Positions 33,966 through 43,307 of a stretch of DNA of 64,000 nt are shown here, piece by piece; the stretch's first letter is position 1; each line of letters begins with the position of its first letter. The notes beneath the pieces were generated by a model. The model worked only from the letters and a program-made list of their open reading frames with translations. It did no database searches and was not told the DNA's origin. Both the position numbers and the translations under genes were made by a program. Source of the DNA: Sutcliffiella horikoshii (GTDB taxonomy: Bacteria > Bacillota > Bacilli > Bacillales > Bacillaceae_I); the NCBI RefSeq assembly GCF_020524325.1, contig NZ_JAIVKY010000007.1:124001-188000 (forward strand), written 5' to 3'.

Positions 33966-35375
33966 ATGGCAAAGCAACAAATCGGCGTAATCGGTTTAGC
34001 AGTTATGGGTAAAAACCTGGCAATGAACATTGAGAGCAGAGGTTATTCCGTTTCCGTATTCAACCGTTCCCCGGAAAAAACAGAAGAATTCCTTCAAGAA
34101 ACAGAAGGAAGAAACTTCAAAGGTACATACAGCATCGAAGAATTCGTTCAATCTCTAGAGTCCCCTCGTAAAATTTTACTGATGGTAAAAGCAGGCGGAC
34201 CGACAGATGCTACTATTGACTCTTTAAAACCTTATCTTGATAAAGGTGATATCCTGATTGACGGTGGTAACACACTTTACACAGATACTATTCGTCGTAA
34301 CAAGGAACTTGGCGAGCTTGGTTTGAACTTCATCGGTACAGGTGTATCAGGTGGGGAAGAGGGAGCGTTAAAAGGTCCTTCCATCATGCCTGGTGGACAG
34401 AAAGAAGCCTACGAGCTAGTAGAAGATATCTTGAAGAGCATTTCTGCAAAAGTAGAAGGCGATGCTTGCTGCACATACATCGGTCCAGACGGTGCCGGAC
34501 ACTATGTAAAAATGGTGCATAACGGTATCGAATACGGCGACATGCAATTAATCAGTGAAGCATATTTCTTATTGAAGAATGTACTTGGTCTTTCTGCACA
34601 AGAGCTTCACGAAGTGTTTGCAGAGTGGAACAAAGGTGAATTGGACAGCTACTTGATCGAGATCACAGCAGACATCTTTACAAAAGTGGATGACGAAACA
34701 GGCAAGCCACTTGTAGATGTTATTCTTGATACAGCTGGACAAAAAGGTACTGGTAAATGGACAAGTAAGAGCGCATTAGACTTGGGCGTTCCACTTCCAA
34801 TCATCACTGAATCTGTATTCGCACGCTTCATCTCTGCAATGAAAGAAGAGCGCGTAAAAGCAAGCGGAATCCTGCGCGGACCAGAAGCGGTCGCTTTTAC
34901 TGGTGACAAGGAAGCATTCATCGAGAGCGTGCGCAAAGCACTTTACATGAGCAAAATCTGCTCTTACGCTCAAGGATTTGCACAATTGCGTGCAGCATCT
35001 GAAGAGTACGGTTGGGACCTGAAATACGGCGAGATCGCCATGATCTTCCGCGGCGGTTGTATCATCCGTGCCCAATTCTTGCAAAAAATCAAAGAAGCAT
35101 ACGACCGTGAAGCTGGTCTTGCAAACCTATTGCTTGACCCATACTTCAAAGAAATCGTGGAAAGCTACCAAGGTGGCCTTCGCGAAATCCTTGGCGTTGC
35201 GATCCAGCACGGCGTACCTGTACCATCCTTCTCAAGCGCGCTTGCATACTATGACAGCTACCGCTCTGAGACGTTGCCTGCAAACTTGATCCAAGCGCAG
35301 CGAGACTACTTCGGTGCTCACACGTATCAACGTGTGGACAAGGAAGGGATCTTCCATACGGAGTGGATGAAGTAA
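33966..35375 (+). CDS. gndA: 6-phosphogluconate dehydrogenase, decarboxylating
   Basis: 469 residues, the length of B. subtilis GndA (YqjI). The N-terminal Rossmann domain has [14 protein letters not shown] and the NADP-selective NRSPEKT. The signature is [13 protein letters not shown], and the catalytic lysine region is [17 protein letters not shown]. It converts 6-phosphogluconate to ribulose-5-phosphate with NADPH formation. The ATG at 33966 fits the family; an in-frame TTG at 33942 is less likely. It works with zwf, encoded convergently 1 kb away. Confidence 0.96.
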   Translation: MAKQQIGVIGLAVMGKNLAMNIESRGYSVSVFNRSPEKTEEFLQETEGRNFKGTYSIEEFVQSLESPRKILLMVKAGGPTDATIDSLKPYLDKGDILIDGGNTLYTDTIRRNKELGELGLNFIGTGVSGGEEGALKGPSIMPGGQKEAYELVEDILKSISAKVEGDACCTYIGPDGAGHYVKMVHNGIEYGDMQLISEAYFLLKNVLGLSAQELHEVFAEWNKGELDSYLIEITADIFTKVDDETGKPLVDVILDTAGQKGTGKWTSKSALDLGVPLPIITESVFARFISAMKEERVKASGILRGPEAVAFTGDKEAFIESVRKALYMSKICSYAQGFAQLRAASEEYGWDLKYGEIAMIFRGGCIIRAQFLQKIKEAYDREAGLANLLLDPYFKEIVESYQGGLREILGVAIQHGVPVPSFSSALAYYDSYRSETLPANLIQAQRDYFGAHTYQRVDKEGIFHTEWMK

Positions 35376-35397
35376 GTTTTAGTTTTTGATAAATTGG

Positions 35398-35447
35398 ACC
35401 AATCTGTGGTTCCTGCTTGATGCGGGGGCTGTGGGTTGGTTTTTTTG
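35398..35447 (+). terminator. Terminator of gndA
   Basis: Long imperfect stem closed by ACCAA / TTGGT followed by T7. Confidence 0.8.
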
Positions 35448-35515
35448 TGGGGTGGTGGTGTTGGTTGATATATCAGGTGCGTGGTCACAGATTCCGTTCG
35501 GTTTTTATTGATTTA

Positions 35516-35645
35516 CTTATTTTTCTAGTTATTTCTTGATATATTTGTTTTTTTCTCGATATCCACCCGAGTTTTCTTGATATATCTCAAAATTTCTTGA
35601 TATATCCCGAAATTTCTCGATATAATCCCAGAATTATTGATATCC
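35516..35645 (-). repeat. 20/21-bp-period array (reverse of the ATCAAGAAA type)
   Basis: TTTCTTGAT/TTTCTCGAT units with the conserved C at 35535, 35555, 35576, 35596 and 35616, a degenerate unit at 35636 and a weaker one at 35516. This is the reverse complement of the array at 4331-4440, located between convergent terminators. Confidence 0.83.
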
Positions 35646-35690
35646 CAAATATCACCTCTTTCAAATGGCCCGCACACCTCCAATACACAC

Positions 35691-35729
35691 AAAAAACCAC
35701 CCCGCCCCCAAAACCCGGGGACAGAGTGG
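35691..35729 (-). terminator. Terminator of the cyclase gene
   Basis: On the minus strand, a GC-rich imperfect stem (CCACTCTGTCCCC / GGGGCGGGGTGG) followed by TTTTTTG. Confidence 0.7.
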
Positions 35730-35745
35730 CAAATCTACTCAAATC

Positions 35746-36360
35746 TTATTTCATATCCATCAATACAATACGTGCCGGTGATGCATCCACACCGCTCAGC
35801 TTCAATGGCGCTGCACACATGATGTACTCGCCTTCTGCGATATCCTTCAAGCGCAATCCTTCAATGATGATAACACCATTTGCGAAAAGCGTTTTGTGTG
35901 TAGGGTGGCCTTCTTGGCTGCGCTCAATGCCAAGTGCATCGACGCCAACGCCGCTCACGCCGATTTCAGCCAAGTACGCCGCAGCATCCTCTGCTACAAA
36001 CACAAAGTCAAAGTTGAAATCTTCATCAAAGGAATTTTTCGTTTTGAATAAAAGGAAATCGTCTTTGCCAATATCAAGCCCTTCAATATCCTTCACCGTA
36101 ATGCGGTCCTCAACTGCTGTTAAATCGAAAACTTTACAAGGACCTACAAGCTTGTCCAATGGCAAGGTTTCGATTGTTTCTCCGTCTACCACCATATGAA
36201 GCGGGGCATCGACGTGCGTTCCTGTGTGGACATCCAGCTCCAGGCGGGTTTCAGTTACATAACCGTTTGTGTTGGTCGTTTGTTTTGGTTGCTTTTCGGG
36301 TTTGTTTTTATATACTGGCATTCCCGTGTAAATTGGGGATGATACGTCGTAAACTTTCAT
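35746..36360 (-). CDS. Cyclase-family metal hydrolase (KynB-like)
   Basis: 204 residues of the cyclase/arylformamidase family. The metal-binding motif HTGTHVDAPLH lies near residues 45-55, and the C-terminal LPLKLSG-type stretch (APLKLSGVDASPAR) is present. KynB hydrolyses N-formylkynurenine, but no kynurenine genes are nearby, so the substrate is open. It starts 32 bp after zwf and is probably co-transcribed with it. Confidence 0.85.
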   Translation of the reverse strand: MKVYDVSSPIYTGMPVYKNKPEKQPKQTTNTNGYVTETRLELDVHTGTHVDAPLHMVVDGETIETLPLDKLVGPCKVFDLTAVEDRITVKDIEGLDIGKDDFLLFKTKNSFDEDFNFDFVFVAEDAAAYLAEIGVSGVGVDALGIERSQEGHPTHKTLFANGVIIIEGLRLKDIAEGEYIMCAAPLKLSGVDASPARIVLMDMK

Positions 36361-36392
36361 ATGTTAAAGTCTCCCTTCTATTATTCAAGTAC

Positions 36393-37871
36393 TTACAATG
36401 GCCACCAATGGAAGCCGTCTTTTTCTAATAATCCGTCGGCCTGTTTTGGACCCATGGAACCTGATTCGTAGTTCGGGAAATCAAATGCCCTCGTGTTTTC
36501 CCACGCTTTGGAGATCTCATCGATAAAGCTCCAAGAAAGGGCCACTTCATCCCAGTGAGTGAAGTTTGTCATATCGCCTCGCATCGCGTCATAGATCAAA
36601 CGCTCATAAGCTTCAGGCGTGTTAATGCCGTCGATGCAGTTGTTTGTATAATCAAGTCTGATAGGAGTGGTTGTTACATCCTTACCCGATTTTTTCGCAT
36701 TTAAATGCAAGGTAATCCCTTCTTCCGGTTGAATGTTAATGACCAGTAGGTTAGGATCTACCTTTTCCCCACGATTATAGTATAAATTCATCGGAATATC
36801 CTTGAACTGAACGATAATCTTCGTGGATTTTTCACTCATTCTCTTTCCAGTACGAATATAGATGGGAACACCAGCCCAACGGAAATTATCAATCAATAAT
36901 TTACCTGCCACATACGTTTCCGTATTGGAGTTAGGATCCACTGAATTTTCCTCGCGATAGCCTTGTACCTGGTCACCGTCCACAATCCCGGCGCCATACT
37001 GTCCGCGAACGAAATAGTCCTCGACGTCATCTTGCTCAATCTTTCTCATCGCACGCAAGACTTTCACTTTTTCACTGCGAATCTCTTCTGGATTCAGTTT
37101 GATAGGCGGCTCCATCGCAAGAAGCGCAACCATTTGAAGCATATGATTTTGCACCATGTCACGCAGTGCACCAGAGTTTTCATAATAACGTCCGCGATCC
37201 TCGACTCCAAGCACTTCACTTGAGGTAATTTGGATGTTAGAGATGTAACGGTTATTCCAGAGCGGCTCGAAAAGAGCGTTGGCAAAACGGATTACTTCTA
37301 TATTTTGGACCATTTCTTTTCCAAGATAATGATCAATACGATAGATTTCCGATTCATCAAATGCTTGACGAATTTCAGCATTCAAATCTTTTGCAGATGG
37401 AAGATTGTGACCGAACGGCTTTTCTATGACAAGGCGCTTCCAACCGTCTGTTTCAGTAAGGCCTTCTGACTTCAGGTTCGTGGCAATCGTGCCGAAGAAC
37501 TCAGGAGCCATGGCAAGATAGAAAATTCTATTCCCATTCGTTTCGTAGTCGGAATCCAGTTCACCGCACAATCCTTTTAGCTGTTGGTAAGATTCGCTGC
37601 TTGTCACATCAAAAGGATGATAATAGAAGTGAGAGCTGAATTCTTCAACATTTCCGTCGCCATTGGCCACGTTGCTGACAGAATTAGACACATTAGAACG
37701 GAACTCCTCATTTGTGAGCGGACGTCTTGCAACGCCGACAACAGCAAAGTTTTTAGAGATGCTACCATTTTTATAAAGACGATAGATGGAAGGATACAGC
37801 TTTCGTTTCGCTAGATCTCCTGTTGCACCAAAAATGACAATTAAAGATGTCGGATTTTCTTTTTTACTCAC
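36393..37871 (-). CDS. zwf: Glucose-6-phosphate 1-dehydrogenase
   Basis: 492 residues (B. subtilis Zwf is 489). The nucleotide-binding motif FGATGDLAKRKLYP is near the N-terminus. The active-site motif RIDHYLGKEMVQN (near 180) contains the catalytic His and substrate-binding Lys. It oxidises glucose-6-phosphate to 6-phosphogluconolactone, the entry to the oxidative pentose phosphate pathway. The start is GTG at 37871 with GAGGT upstream. No lactonase gene is adjacent. Confidence 0.96.
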   Translation of the reverse strand: MSKKENPTSLIVIFGATGDLAKRKLYPSIYRLYKNGSISKNFAVVGVARRPLTNEEFRSNVSNSVSNVANGDGNVEEFSSHFYYHPFDVTSSESYQQLKGLCGELDSDYETNGNRIFYLAMAPEFFGTIATNLKSEGLTETDGWKRLVIEKPFGHNLPSAKDLNAEIRQAFDESEIYRIDHYLGKEMVQNIEVIRFANALFEPLWNNRYISNIQITSSEVLGVEDRGRYYENSGALRDMVQNHMLQMVALLAMEPPIKLNPEEIRSEKVKVLRAMRKIEQDDVEDYFVRGQYGAGIVDGDQVQGYREENSVDPNSNTETYVAGKLLIDNFRWAGVPIYIRTGKRMSEKSTKIIVQFKDIPMNLYYNRGEKVDPNLLVINIQPEEGITLHLNAKKSGKDVTTTPIRLDYTNNCIDGINTPEAYERLIYDAMRGDMTNFTHWDEVALSWSFIDEISKAWENTRAFDFPNYESGSMGPKQADGLLEKDGFHWWPL

Positions 37872-38224
37872 CTTAAGAACCTCGCTTTATGTACTATTCT
37901 TCAAAATATGTGTTATAACATTACCGTTGATTAGGCTGATTAATTATGTAAAAATGTAGCAATTACAAAAATAAGTATGAAACATTGAAAAAATAACCTA
38001 CCCAAGTATTTTATTTTATCTGTTACTGGGAAGGATTTCAATCTTTATTAAGCCTTATTTACTTACCAATCACTATATCACATCTGAGGTTAAATCTCAG
38101 AATGATAGGACTTGTCTTAGTATGAAAAATTAAGGGCAAAACCATTCATATGAAAACTTCGGAAACCAATTAATTCATCTATATGATAAAGTAAGAATGA
38201 CAGGTATGAACGGAGGTACAAGCA
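37872..38224. other. Divergent intergenic region zwf/ung
   Basis: 353 bp, AT-rich. It must carry the zwf and ung promoters. A small hairpin TCTGAG / CTCAGA lies at 38083-38101. I see no riboswitch or repeat. Confidence 0.4.
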
Positions 38225-38896
38225 ATGGAGAATGTTAGTGGAACGTGGAAGGATTTGTTGGAAAAAGAGGCGTCCCAAAAGTATTTTAAGGATCTGATGA
38301 CTTTCCTTGAAGAGGAATATGCAACGCAAACCGTCTATCCAGAAAAGGAAGCCATCTTCTCAGCATTCCAAGCTACAAGTTTTGAAGATGTAAAAGTCGT
38401 TATATTAGGGCAAGACCCTTACCACGGGAAAGGACAGGCGCACGGCATGAGTTTCTCTGTCCAAAGAGGAGTGCGAGTCCCACCTTCGCTAAAAAATATT
38501 TACCGTGAGCTTTATGAAGACCAAGGCTTAGAGCCTGTAAATCATGGCTTTTTGATGGAGTGGGCAAAGCAAGGTGTGTTATTATTAAATACGGTTTTGA
38601 CGGTCAGAGAAAGCAATCCGAATTCCCATAAAGGAAAGGGTTGGGAGCTATTTACCGATGAAGTCATCCGAGCGTTAAATGAGCGCGAAAAGCCAGTCAT
38701 TTTTATCCTTTGGGGCAAACATGCGGAACAAAAGGAAGCGCTGATTACGAATGATCATCATTTTATCCTGAAAAGCGCGCACCCGAGCCCTTTCTCCGCG
38801 CGAAAAGGATTTTTTGGCAGCAGGCCTTTCTCAAAGGTAAATGCCATCTTGGAAGAAACCGGTCAAGATACAATCGATTGGCGATTAACGCCTTAA
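38225..38896 (+). CDS. ung: Uracil-DNA glycosylase
   Basis: 223 residues. The water-activating motif GQDPYHG contains Asp64, and the HPSPFS motif contains His186, both matching family-1 UDG. The uracil-pocket stretch LLLNTVLTV is present. It removes uracil from DNA to start base-excision repair. GGAGG precedes the ATG. A sodium-channel gene follows after only 22 bp with no terminator, so the two are likely co-transcribed. Confidence 0.97.
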   Translation: MENVSGTWKDLLEKEASQKYFKDLMTFLEEEYATQTVYPEKEAIFSAFQATSFEDVKVVILGQDPYHGKGQAHGMSFSVQRGVRVPPSLKNIYRELYEDQGLEPVNHGFLMEWAKQGVLLLNTVLTVRESNPNSHKGKGWELFTDEVIRALNEREKPVIFILWGKHAEQKEALITNDHHFILKSAHPSPFSARKGFFGSRPFSKVNAILEETGQDTIDWRLTP

Positions 38897-38918
38897 AAAA
38901 TATAAGGAAGTGCACGAA

Positions 38919-39713
38919 TTGAAAAAGACGATCCAACATATAGTCCGACACCGTTATTTTATGAATACTGTGATGTTTGTTATCCTCTTAAACGCCATCT
39001 TAATCGGGGTCGAGACTTATCCTGATTTAAGAGCGGAATATGCGGGGCTGATTTATGGCTTTGAAGTGTTTTTCTTATGGTTTTTTACCATTGAGATTAT
39101 TTTAAGAATGCTTGCTGAAAAGAAACTTCACCATTTCTTCAAAAGCAGATGGAATGTTTTTGACTTTGTCATTGTCGCAGGGGTTCTGTTCTTCAGCGGA
39201 ACTTATTTTATATCAGCCATCCGAATCTTACGTGTGCTAAGGGTTTTGCGCGCCATTACGGTCGTTCCATCCTTAAATCGACTTGTGACGGCATTCCTTA
39301 AAACCATACCGTCGCTCGGAACCATTATGATGTTACTATCTCTAGTCTTTTACGTGTACGCAGTATTGGGCGTCCTGCTTTATGGAGATATTTCACCAGA
39401 GTATTTCGGGTCACTGCATTTAGCGCTTGTCTCACTGTTCCAAGTCATTACATTGGAGTCTTGGGCAAGTGGTATTTTTCGTCCCATATTCGCTGAGAGC
39501 TCGCTTTCATGGGTATACTTCGTTTCCTTCATCCTAGTTGGAACGTTTATCGTCTTGAACCTGATTGTCGGGGAGATCTTGAACAATATTCAGGAAGCAA
39601 AGGAAGAGGAATTGAAAGAAGATAAAATAGAAGTTAGCAAAAAAGAGCTGGCGAAAATTACGAATGAAATTGCAGAGCTGAAGCAACTTTTACAAAACAA
39701 AGAAAAGATATAA
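38919..39713 (+). CDS. NaChBac-type voltage-gated sodium channel
   Basis: 264 residues forming one 6-TM channel subunit; four would assemble. The S4 voltage sensor SAIRILRVLRVLR has regularly spaced arginines 102, 105, 108 and 111. The pore carries the selectivity filter TLESWAS (178-184), identical to the NaChBac filter, with Glu180 as the ring glutamate. After S6 a charged C-terminal helix (about 220-260) fits the family's coiled coil. The start is TTG at 38919 with AAGGAAG eight bases upstream; a GTG at 38910 is too close to that site. It likely links sodium entry to motility or pH homeostasis, as in alkaliphilic bacilli. Confidence 0.93.
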   Translation: MKKTIQHIVRHRYFMNTVMFVILLNAILIGVETYPDLRAEYAGLIYGFEVFFLWFFTIEIILRMLAEKKLHHFFKSRWNVFDFVIVAGVLFFSGTYFISAIRILRVLRVLRAITVVPSLNRLVTAFLKTIPSLGTIMMLLSLVFYVYAVLGVLLYGDISPEYFGSLHLALVSLFQVITLESWASGIFRPIFAESSLSWVYFVSFILVGTFIVLNLIVGEILNNIQEAKEEELKEDKIEVSKKELAKITNEIAELKQLLQNKEKI

Positions 39714-39720
39714 GTCAAAG

Positions 39721-39757
39721 GACGCGCAGGAGTGTTAGTACTCTTGGCGTCTTTTTT
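39721..39757 (+). terminator. Terminator of the ung-channel operon
   Basis: Stem GACGC...AGT / ACT...GCGTC followed by T6. Confidence 0.85.
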
Positions 39758-39770
39758 AAAGTATATAATA

Positions 39771-40070
39771 CCCGTTGATCCCCGTTCTAGGCCCTTTGCT
39801 TGCCTGCGGGCGGTCCGTGAGCCCTCACTTCGTTGGAAGCCACTGAAAATTGAAATCTCATGTGCTTAAATGATTTCTAGCTGGTGATTGGAGAAAAAGG
39901 CGGAGGCTCCAGCAGTGCCCCTAGGAAAGCGAAGCCTTTTTAGGAAATCAACAGCGGTGTCTATACAACGTTTAAAAAAAAAGACTTTTTCAGTGGCGTC
40001 CTTCGTTGCTGGGTCTCACCTGTCCCTTCCTCCCGCGGGCGTCTGCGCGCCTTCCACTACAATCAACATG
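39771..40070 (-). repeat. ~130-bp element (copies 7 and 8) interrupted by the same nested insertion
   Basis: Outer reverse-orientation element from CCGTTGATCCCCGTTC to CCACTACAATCAAC, split at the same internal position as the copy at 30203. It also has the inner insertion in the same orientation. Confidence 0.9.
39836..40000. mobile_element. Nested 165-bp MITE-like insertion (internally deleted copy)
   Basis: Ends GAAGCCACTGA and TCAGTGGCGTC as in the copy at 30269. It is flanked by a perfect 8-bp direct repeat CTTCGTTG (39828-39835 and 40001-40008). It is 53 bp shorter than the first copy because of one deletion inside the carried ~130-bp element, between two GGAG.CTCC-like repeats. Confidence 0.85.
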
Positions 40071-40121
40071 GATATATCATTCAACTTTTATCAAAAGATA
40101 AAATAATTTAGAAATGATACT

Positions 40122-40148
40122 TAAGACCCAGCTGTTTTGTGCCGAAAA
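40122..40148 (+). promoter_or_regulatory. SigD (motility) promoter
   Basis: TAAG, 15-bp spacer, GCCGAAAA, close to the SigD consensus TAAA-N15-GCCGATAT. It is about 85 bp upstream of a chemoreceptor gene, as expected for a motility regulon member. Confidence 0.78.
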
Positions 40149-40232
40149 TAAATAAAAGAGATAAAACAATTATGAGCATTTGTGCAAACGGTTTCATCTT
40201 CGAGGGTGAGTTTATTTGTGGGGGGAAGAAAA

Positions 40233-41936
40233 ATGGGGAGTATGAGAAAGAGGCTGTTAGTTTTGACTCTATTAATCGGGAGTATCGGCCTGGCAGCGTC
40301 CCTTGTCATTTGGGTGAACAGCATGCAGGTGCAAAAAGGGGTCAAGGAGTTAGACGAGATTACGAAAATCAATGAGAGTTATTTTGAGCTGGTGCAATCC
40401 TATCAAAGTACATTGGCAGATATGTATTTTGTCGTATCAAGTGGGTATTCCAAAACACATGTACAAAAAATAGAAGAAAATTTAACGCAAACCGAAAAGA
40501 AGCTCCAAGATTTCGAGCCTTATTTTGAGGAATTTGAGGAATTTGGTCAGCTGAAACAGTATTTTGTTGTTTCACATGAAACATTGTCAAAACAATTCGA
40601 CATCATTAGCGATGTTTCGAATGCCGCCAACATGGATCGTGTTCGAATCACGACATCGGAAGACCTAGCCAAAGCGCGGAATCAAATCGAGCGCGCAAAT
40701 GATAGTGGCATGGAGTTCTTACAGGCATTTAATGATGAAAACAGACAGGTCATCCAAGATAAAGTAGTCTCTACCGAACGATGGACTTTGATAACATTGG
40801 CTATCCTTGTATTGGTTCCAATCCTTGCTCTTCTATTGTTCAGAACGGCATTTAACAAAGGAGTCAACCAGGTTCTTAGTCGCGTGAACGCCTATCAGGA
40901 GGGCGACTTCTTATATGAAGCAGAGCAATCTTCTTTGAGAAAAGATGAGTTTGGACAGATCGAGACGTCTCTCACCACCATGGGACAAAATATTGAGCAA
41001 CTTATGCAAGGAAGTCTTGGGGCAAATCAACGCCTTCAGCATGTCATGAAAGAGCTCTTGGTGGCAGCAGAACAGAACTTAGAAGAGTCTGCAGGGATCA
41101 AACAGCGGTCAGAACAAGTAACCGAAAAAGTGTCCATGCAGTATGAAGGGACAGCTGCCATTTCAGCGGTTACGGAGCAGGCATCTGCTAGCACGCAAGA
41201 GATTTACAGCATTGTGGATGAGATGAAACGCAACCTGGAAGGAATGGAGAGCCTTTCGAAAAGAGGCGCGCAGTCATTGCAGCAGATGGTTGCCGACATG
41301 CATCAATCTTCCAAGGAGACGGAAACGATTGTAGATCGATTTACAAAAATAAAAGTAGATATTGATGAAGCGAACAGTTTCCTCAAGGGAATTACCGAAA
41401 TTACCACACAGACAAACTTGCTTGCCCTTAATGCCTCCATTGAAGCTGCACGGGCAGGGGAGGCTGGCAAAGGGTTTGCAGTCGTGGCAGATGAAATCAG
41501 GAAGCTATCCGGCCAGACAGATCTCTTTTCCAAACAAATTAACGGCATCACGGGTCGCATTCAGGAAGATACAAATGAAGTGCTGAAAGAGTTTCAACTC
41601 TTTAAAGAAACGATCGAGCAGACGAACGAAAAAAATGAAGCTTCCGCGAAGTTGTTCCAGGAAATTGCCACGAACAGCGGAGCACTGCTTGAACAGGGAA
41701 CTCATATCACGGTGACAATGGAAGAAATCAGCCAGGGAGTAAATGAGATTGTCCACTCTGTAAATGACTTGGTTGCATCGTCTTCCGAGCTTACTGAGGA
41801 GATGGGTGAGGTCGTAAAGGCTGCAGATCACCAGGTGGACTTATCCAATAACATGAGACGTACGGTTGATACAGTAAAAGAGACCGCGGAAGACTTGGCG
41901 GCCAACATTGCATCCATAAACATGAATAAATCGTGA
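40233..41936 (+). CDS. Transmembrane methyl-accepting chemotaxis protein
   Basis: 567 residues. Membrane segment 1 (about 6-26) and segment 2 (about 190-212) flank a helical ligand-binding domain of four-helix-bundle type. A HAMP region and a signalling domain follow, with hairpin tip [20 protein letters not shown]. The ATG at 40233 has GGGGGAAG upstream; the frame opens 51 bp earlier without a site. The SigD-like promoter supports a motility role. Ligand unknown. A strong terminator follows. Confidence 0.93.
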   Translation: MGSMRKRLLVLTLLIGSIGLAASLVIWVNSMQVQKGVKELDEITKINESYFELVQSYQSTLADMYFVVSSGYSKTHVQKIEENLTQTEKKLQDFEPYFEEFEEFGQLKQYFVVSHETLSKQFDIISDVSNAANMDRVRITTSEDLAKARNQIERANDSGMEFLQAFNDENRQVIQDKVVSTERWTLITLAILVLVPILALLLFRTAFNKGVNQVLSRVNAYQEGDFLYEAEQSSLRKDEFGQIETSLTTMGQNIEQLMQGSLGANQRLQHVMKELLVAAEQNLEESAGIKQRSEQVTEKVSMQYEGTAAISAVTEQASASTQEIYSIVDEMKRNLEGMESLSKRGAQSLQQMVADMHQSSKETETIVDRFTKIKVDIDEANSFLKGITEITTQTNLLALNASIEAARAGEAGKGFAVVADEIRKLSGQTDLFSKQINGITGRIQEDTNEVLKEFQLFKETIEQTNEKNEASAKLFQEIATNSGALLEQGTHITVTMEEISQGVNEIVHSVNDLVASSSELTEEMGEVVKAADHQVDLSNNMRRTVDTVKETAEDLAANIASINMNKS

Positions 41937-41944
41937 ACATGAAG

Positions 41945-41975
41945 CCTGCGGGGGTGATTCTCCGCAGGTTTTTTA
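41945..41975 (+). terminator. Terminator of the chemoreceptor gene
   Basis: Stem CCTGCGG / CCGCAGG with a 10-nt loop and T6. Confidence 0.92.
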
Positions 41976-42047
41976 TTTTATGGGAAGTTGGAAGATGGTA
42001 GAATGAAGGATGGACAAAGAAGGATTCAAAAGGAAAGGGTGGGGAGC

Positions 42048-42251
42048 ATGGCAAAACGGATTAATTGCTTGAAATGCAAGCATTACTATGTCACCTGGGA
42101 TGCTAAGTTCCCAAAAGGATGCCGGGCTTTCGGTTTTAAAACAAACCAGATGCCTTCCAATGCTGTCCTGCGCTCTTCAGGAAGTCCTTGTTTGAAGTTC
42201 GACGGAAAAGATTCGCCAATAAAACCTGGCGAGAACGGGTATTATGTGTAA
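42048..42251 (+). CDS. Small cysteine-containing protein
   Basis: 67 residues, basic N-terminus, with CLKC (residues 7-10) and two further cysteines (GCRAF, SPCLKF), which suggests metal binding. Similar small Bacillus proteins have been given misleading DNA-glycosylase names; I see no such fold here. The ATG at 42048 has AAAGGGTGGGGAG upstream. It is first in a likely operon with the DUF420 protein (14 bp downstream) and the YwdI-like gene. Confidence 0.72.
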   Translation: MAKRINCLKCKHYYVTWDAKFPKGCRAFGFKTNQMPSNAVLRSSGSPCLKFDGKDSPIKPGENGYYV

Positions 42252-42264
42252 AAGGAGATTAACT

Positions 42265-42786
42265 ATGAAAAAAATAAATTATTTACCATGGATTATCGGA
42301 ATTTCGATTGCGGTAAATGCCCTGGTTGTCGTGCTGTTTTTCCTTCCTCAGTATGAAGGTTTGGCGCATGTCGACTTAACGTTTTTGCCGATGATGAACG
42401 CAATTTTCAATAGCTTTACTTTTGTCTTTTTGGTGTGTGCCTTAATTGCTATTAAGAAGAAAAACATTACGGTCCATCGCCGCTTCATCTTTGCTGCATT
42501 TTCATCTACCACCTTGTTTTTAGTTACATATGTGACGTATCATTCCTTAACAGAGTCCACTCCATTTGGAGGAGAAGGAATTATCCGGTCCATCTATTTC
42601 TTTATTTTACTGACTCATATCGTGTTGGCCGTAGTTATAGTGCCATTGGCGTTATATTCCTTGGCAACCGGACTAAGCATGCATAAGGAACGTCACAGAA
42701 AGATTGCGCGCTGGACGATGCCATTATGGTTATATGTCAGTCTTACAGGTGTTATTGTGTACTTAATGATTTCACCGTATTACTAG
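42265..42786 (+). CDS. DUF420 membrane protein (YozB/CtaM-like)
   Basis: 173 residues with about five membrane segments. Conserved histidines in VHRRFIF, TYHSL, LTHIVLAV and ERHRKIARW fit the DUF420 family. The Staphylococcus aureus member CtaM is needed for maturation of an aa3-type terminal oxidase, so a heme-copper oxidase assembly role is plausible. AAAGGAG precedes the ATG at 42265. Second gene of the operon. Confidence 0.83.
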   Translation: MKKINYLPWIIGISIAVNALVVVLFFLPQYEGLAHVDLTFLPMMNAIFNSFTFVFLVCALIAIKKKNITVHRRFIFAAFSSTTLFLVTYVTYHSLTESTPFGGEGIIRSIYFFILLTHIVLAVVIVPLALYSLATGLSMHKERHRKIARWTMPLWLYVSLTGVIVYLMISPYY

Positions 42787-42809
42787 GATTTTTCAAGGAG
42801 GGAAGAAGG

Positions 42810-43154
42810 ATGAGTATCACAATCGATAAGGTTCTTGCTCGCTTAGAGTCTGAATTGGAGCGTGCCATAGACACTGGAAATGTGCAAAAGAAGCGGGAGC
42901 ACCTTGCTGCGATAAAATCCCTGTGTGAGTTGGCGTTGGAGACGGATTCGGAAGGAGATGGGTTTGCTTCCTCAAGAGCGGCATCACAACCAGCTGCTGC
43001 TAAAACGACTCGCAGCATTCAAAGAGCGCCCGTATCATTCGAACAAGCGGCACCCATCTACACGCCGCCCACCCAACCACCAACCATCACAAACGCCCCA
43101 TCCAAACCCATCAAAGAAGACGACGCGAACGGGGACTCTTTGTTTGACTTTTAA
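42810..43154 (+). CDS. YwdI-like protein
   Basis: 114 residues. A helical N-terminal half (MSITIDKVLARLESELERAI...) is followed by a low-complexity Ala/Pro/Thr-rich region (about 55-100) and the acidic end GDSLFDF. Its position near ung and ywdK matches YwdI of B. subtilis. Function unknown. AAGGAGGG precedes the ATG, 23 bp after the DUF420 gene. Confidence 0.7.
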   Translation: MSITIDKVLARLESELERAIDTGNVQKKREHLAAIKSLCELALETDSEGDGFASSRAASQPAAAKTTRSIQRAPVSFEQAAPIYTPPTQPPTITNAPSKPIKEDDANGDSLFDF

Positions 43155-43157
43155 GAG

Positions 43158-43174
43158 GAGGGGTCAGACCCCTT
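43158..43174. repeat. Solo GGGGTCAGACCCC palindrome
   Basis: AGGGGTCAGACCCCT, immediately after the YwdI-like stop. It matches half-arms of the larger GGGTCTGACCC hairpins found elsewhere in the window and may be a remnant. Confidence 0.6.
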
Positions 43175-43307
43175 GTTACTTCTCTAAAGGGTTAAAGTGT
43201 TTTTCTTATTGTTATCTGCAGGTGGTTTCTCCCCACAACTTACCATACTAAAAACGGCGTGGTAACTTAAACTATAAACACCCCAGTAAGTAATGGAGGT
43301 GTTTTAC

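Noticed and set aside
35597-36199. 200-residue plus-strand frame over the cyclase gene
   Set aside because: Antisense shadow of the minus-strand cyclase, which carries the HTGTHVDAPLH motif. The frame starts in the repeat array and has no ribosome-binding site.
39888-40106. Small open frame in the nested repeat near 40 kb
   Set aside because: It lies wholly in non-coding repeat elements, and the equivalent frame is not kept in the other copy.
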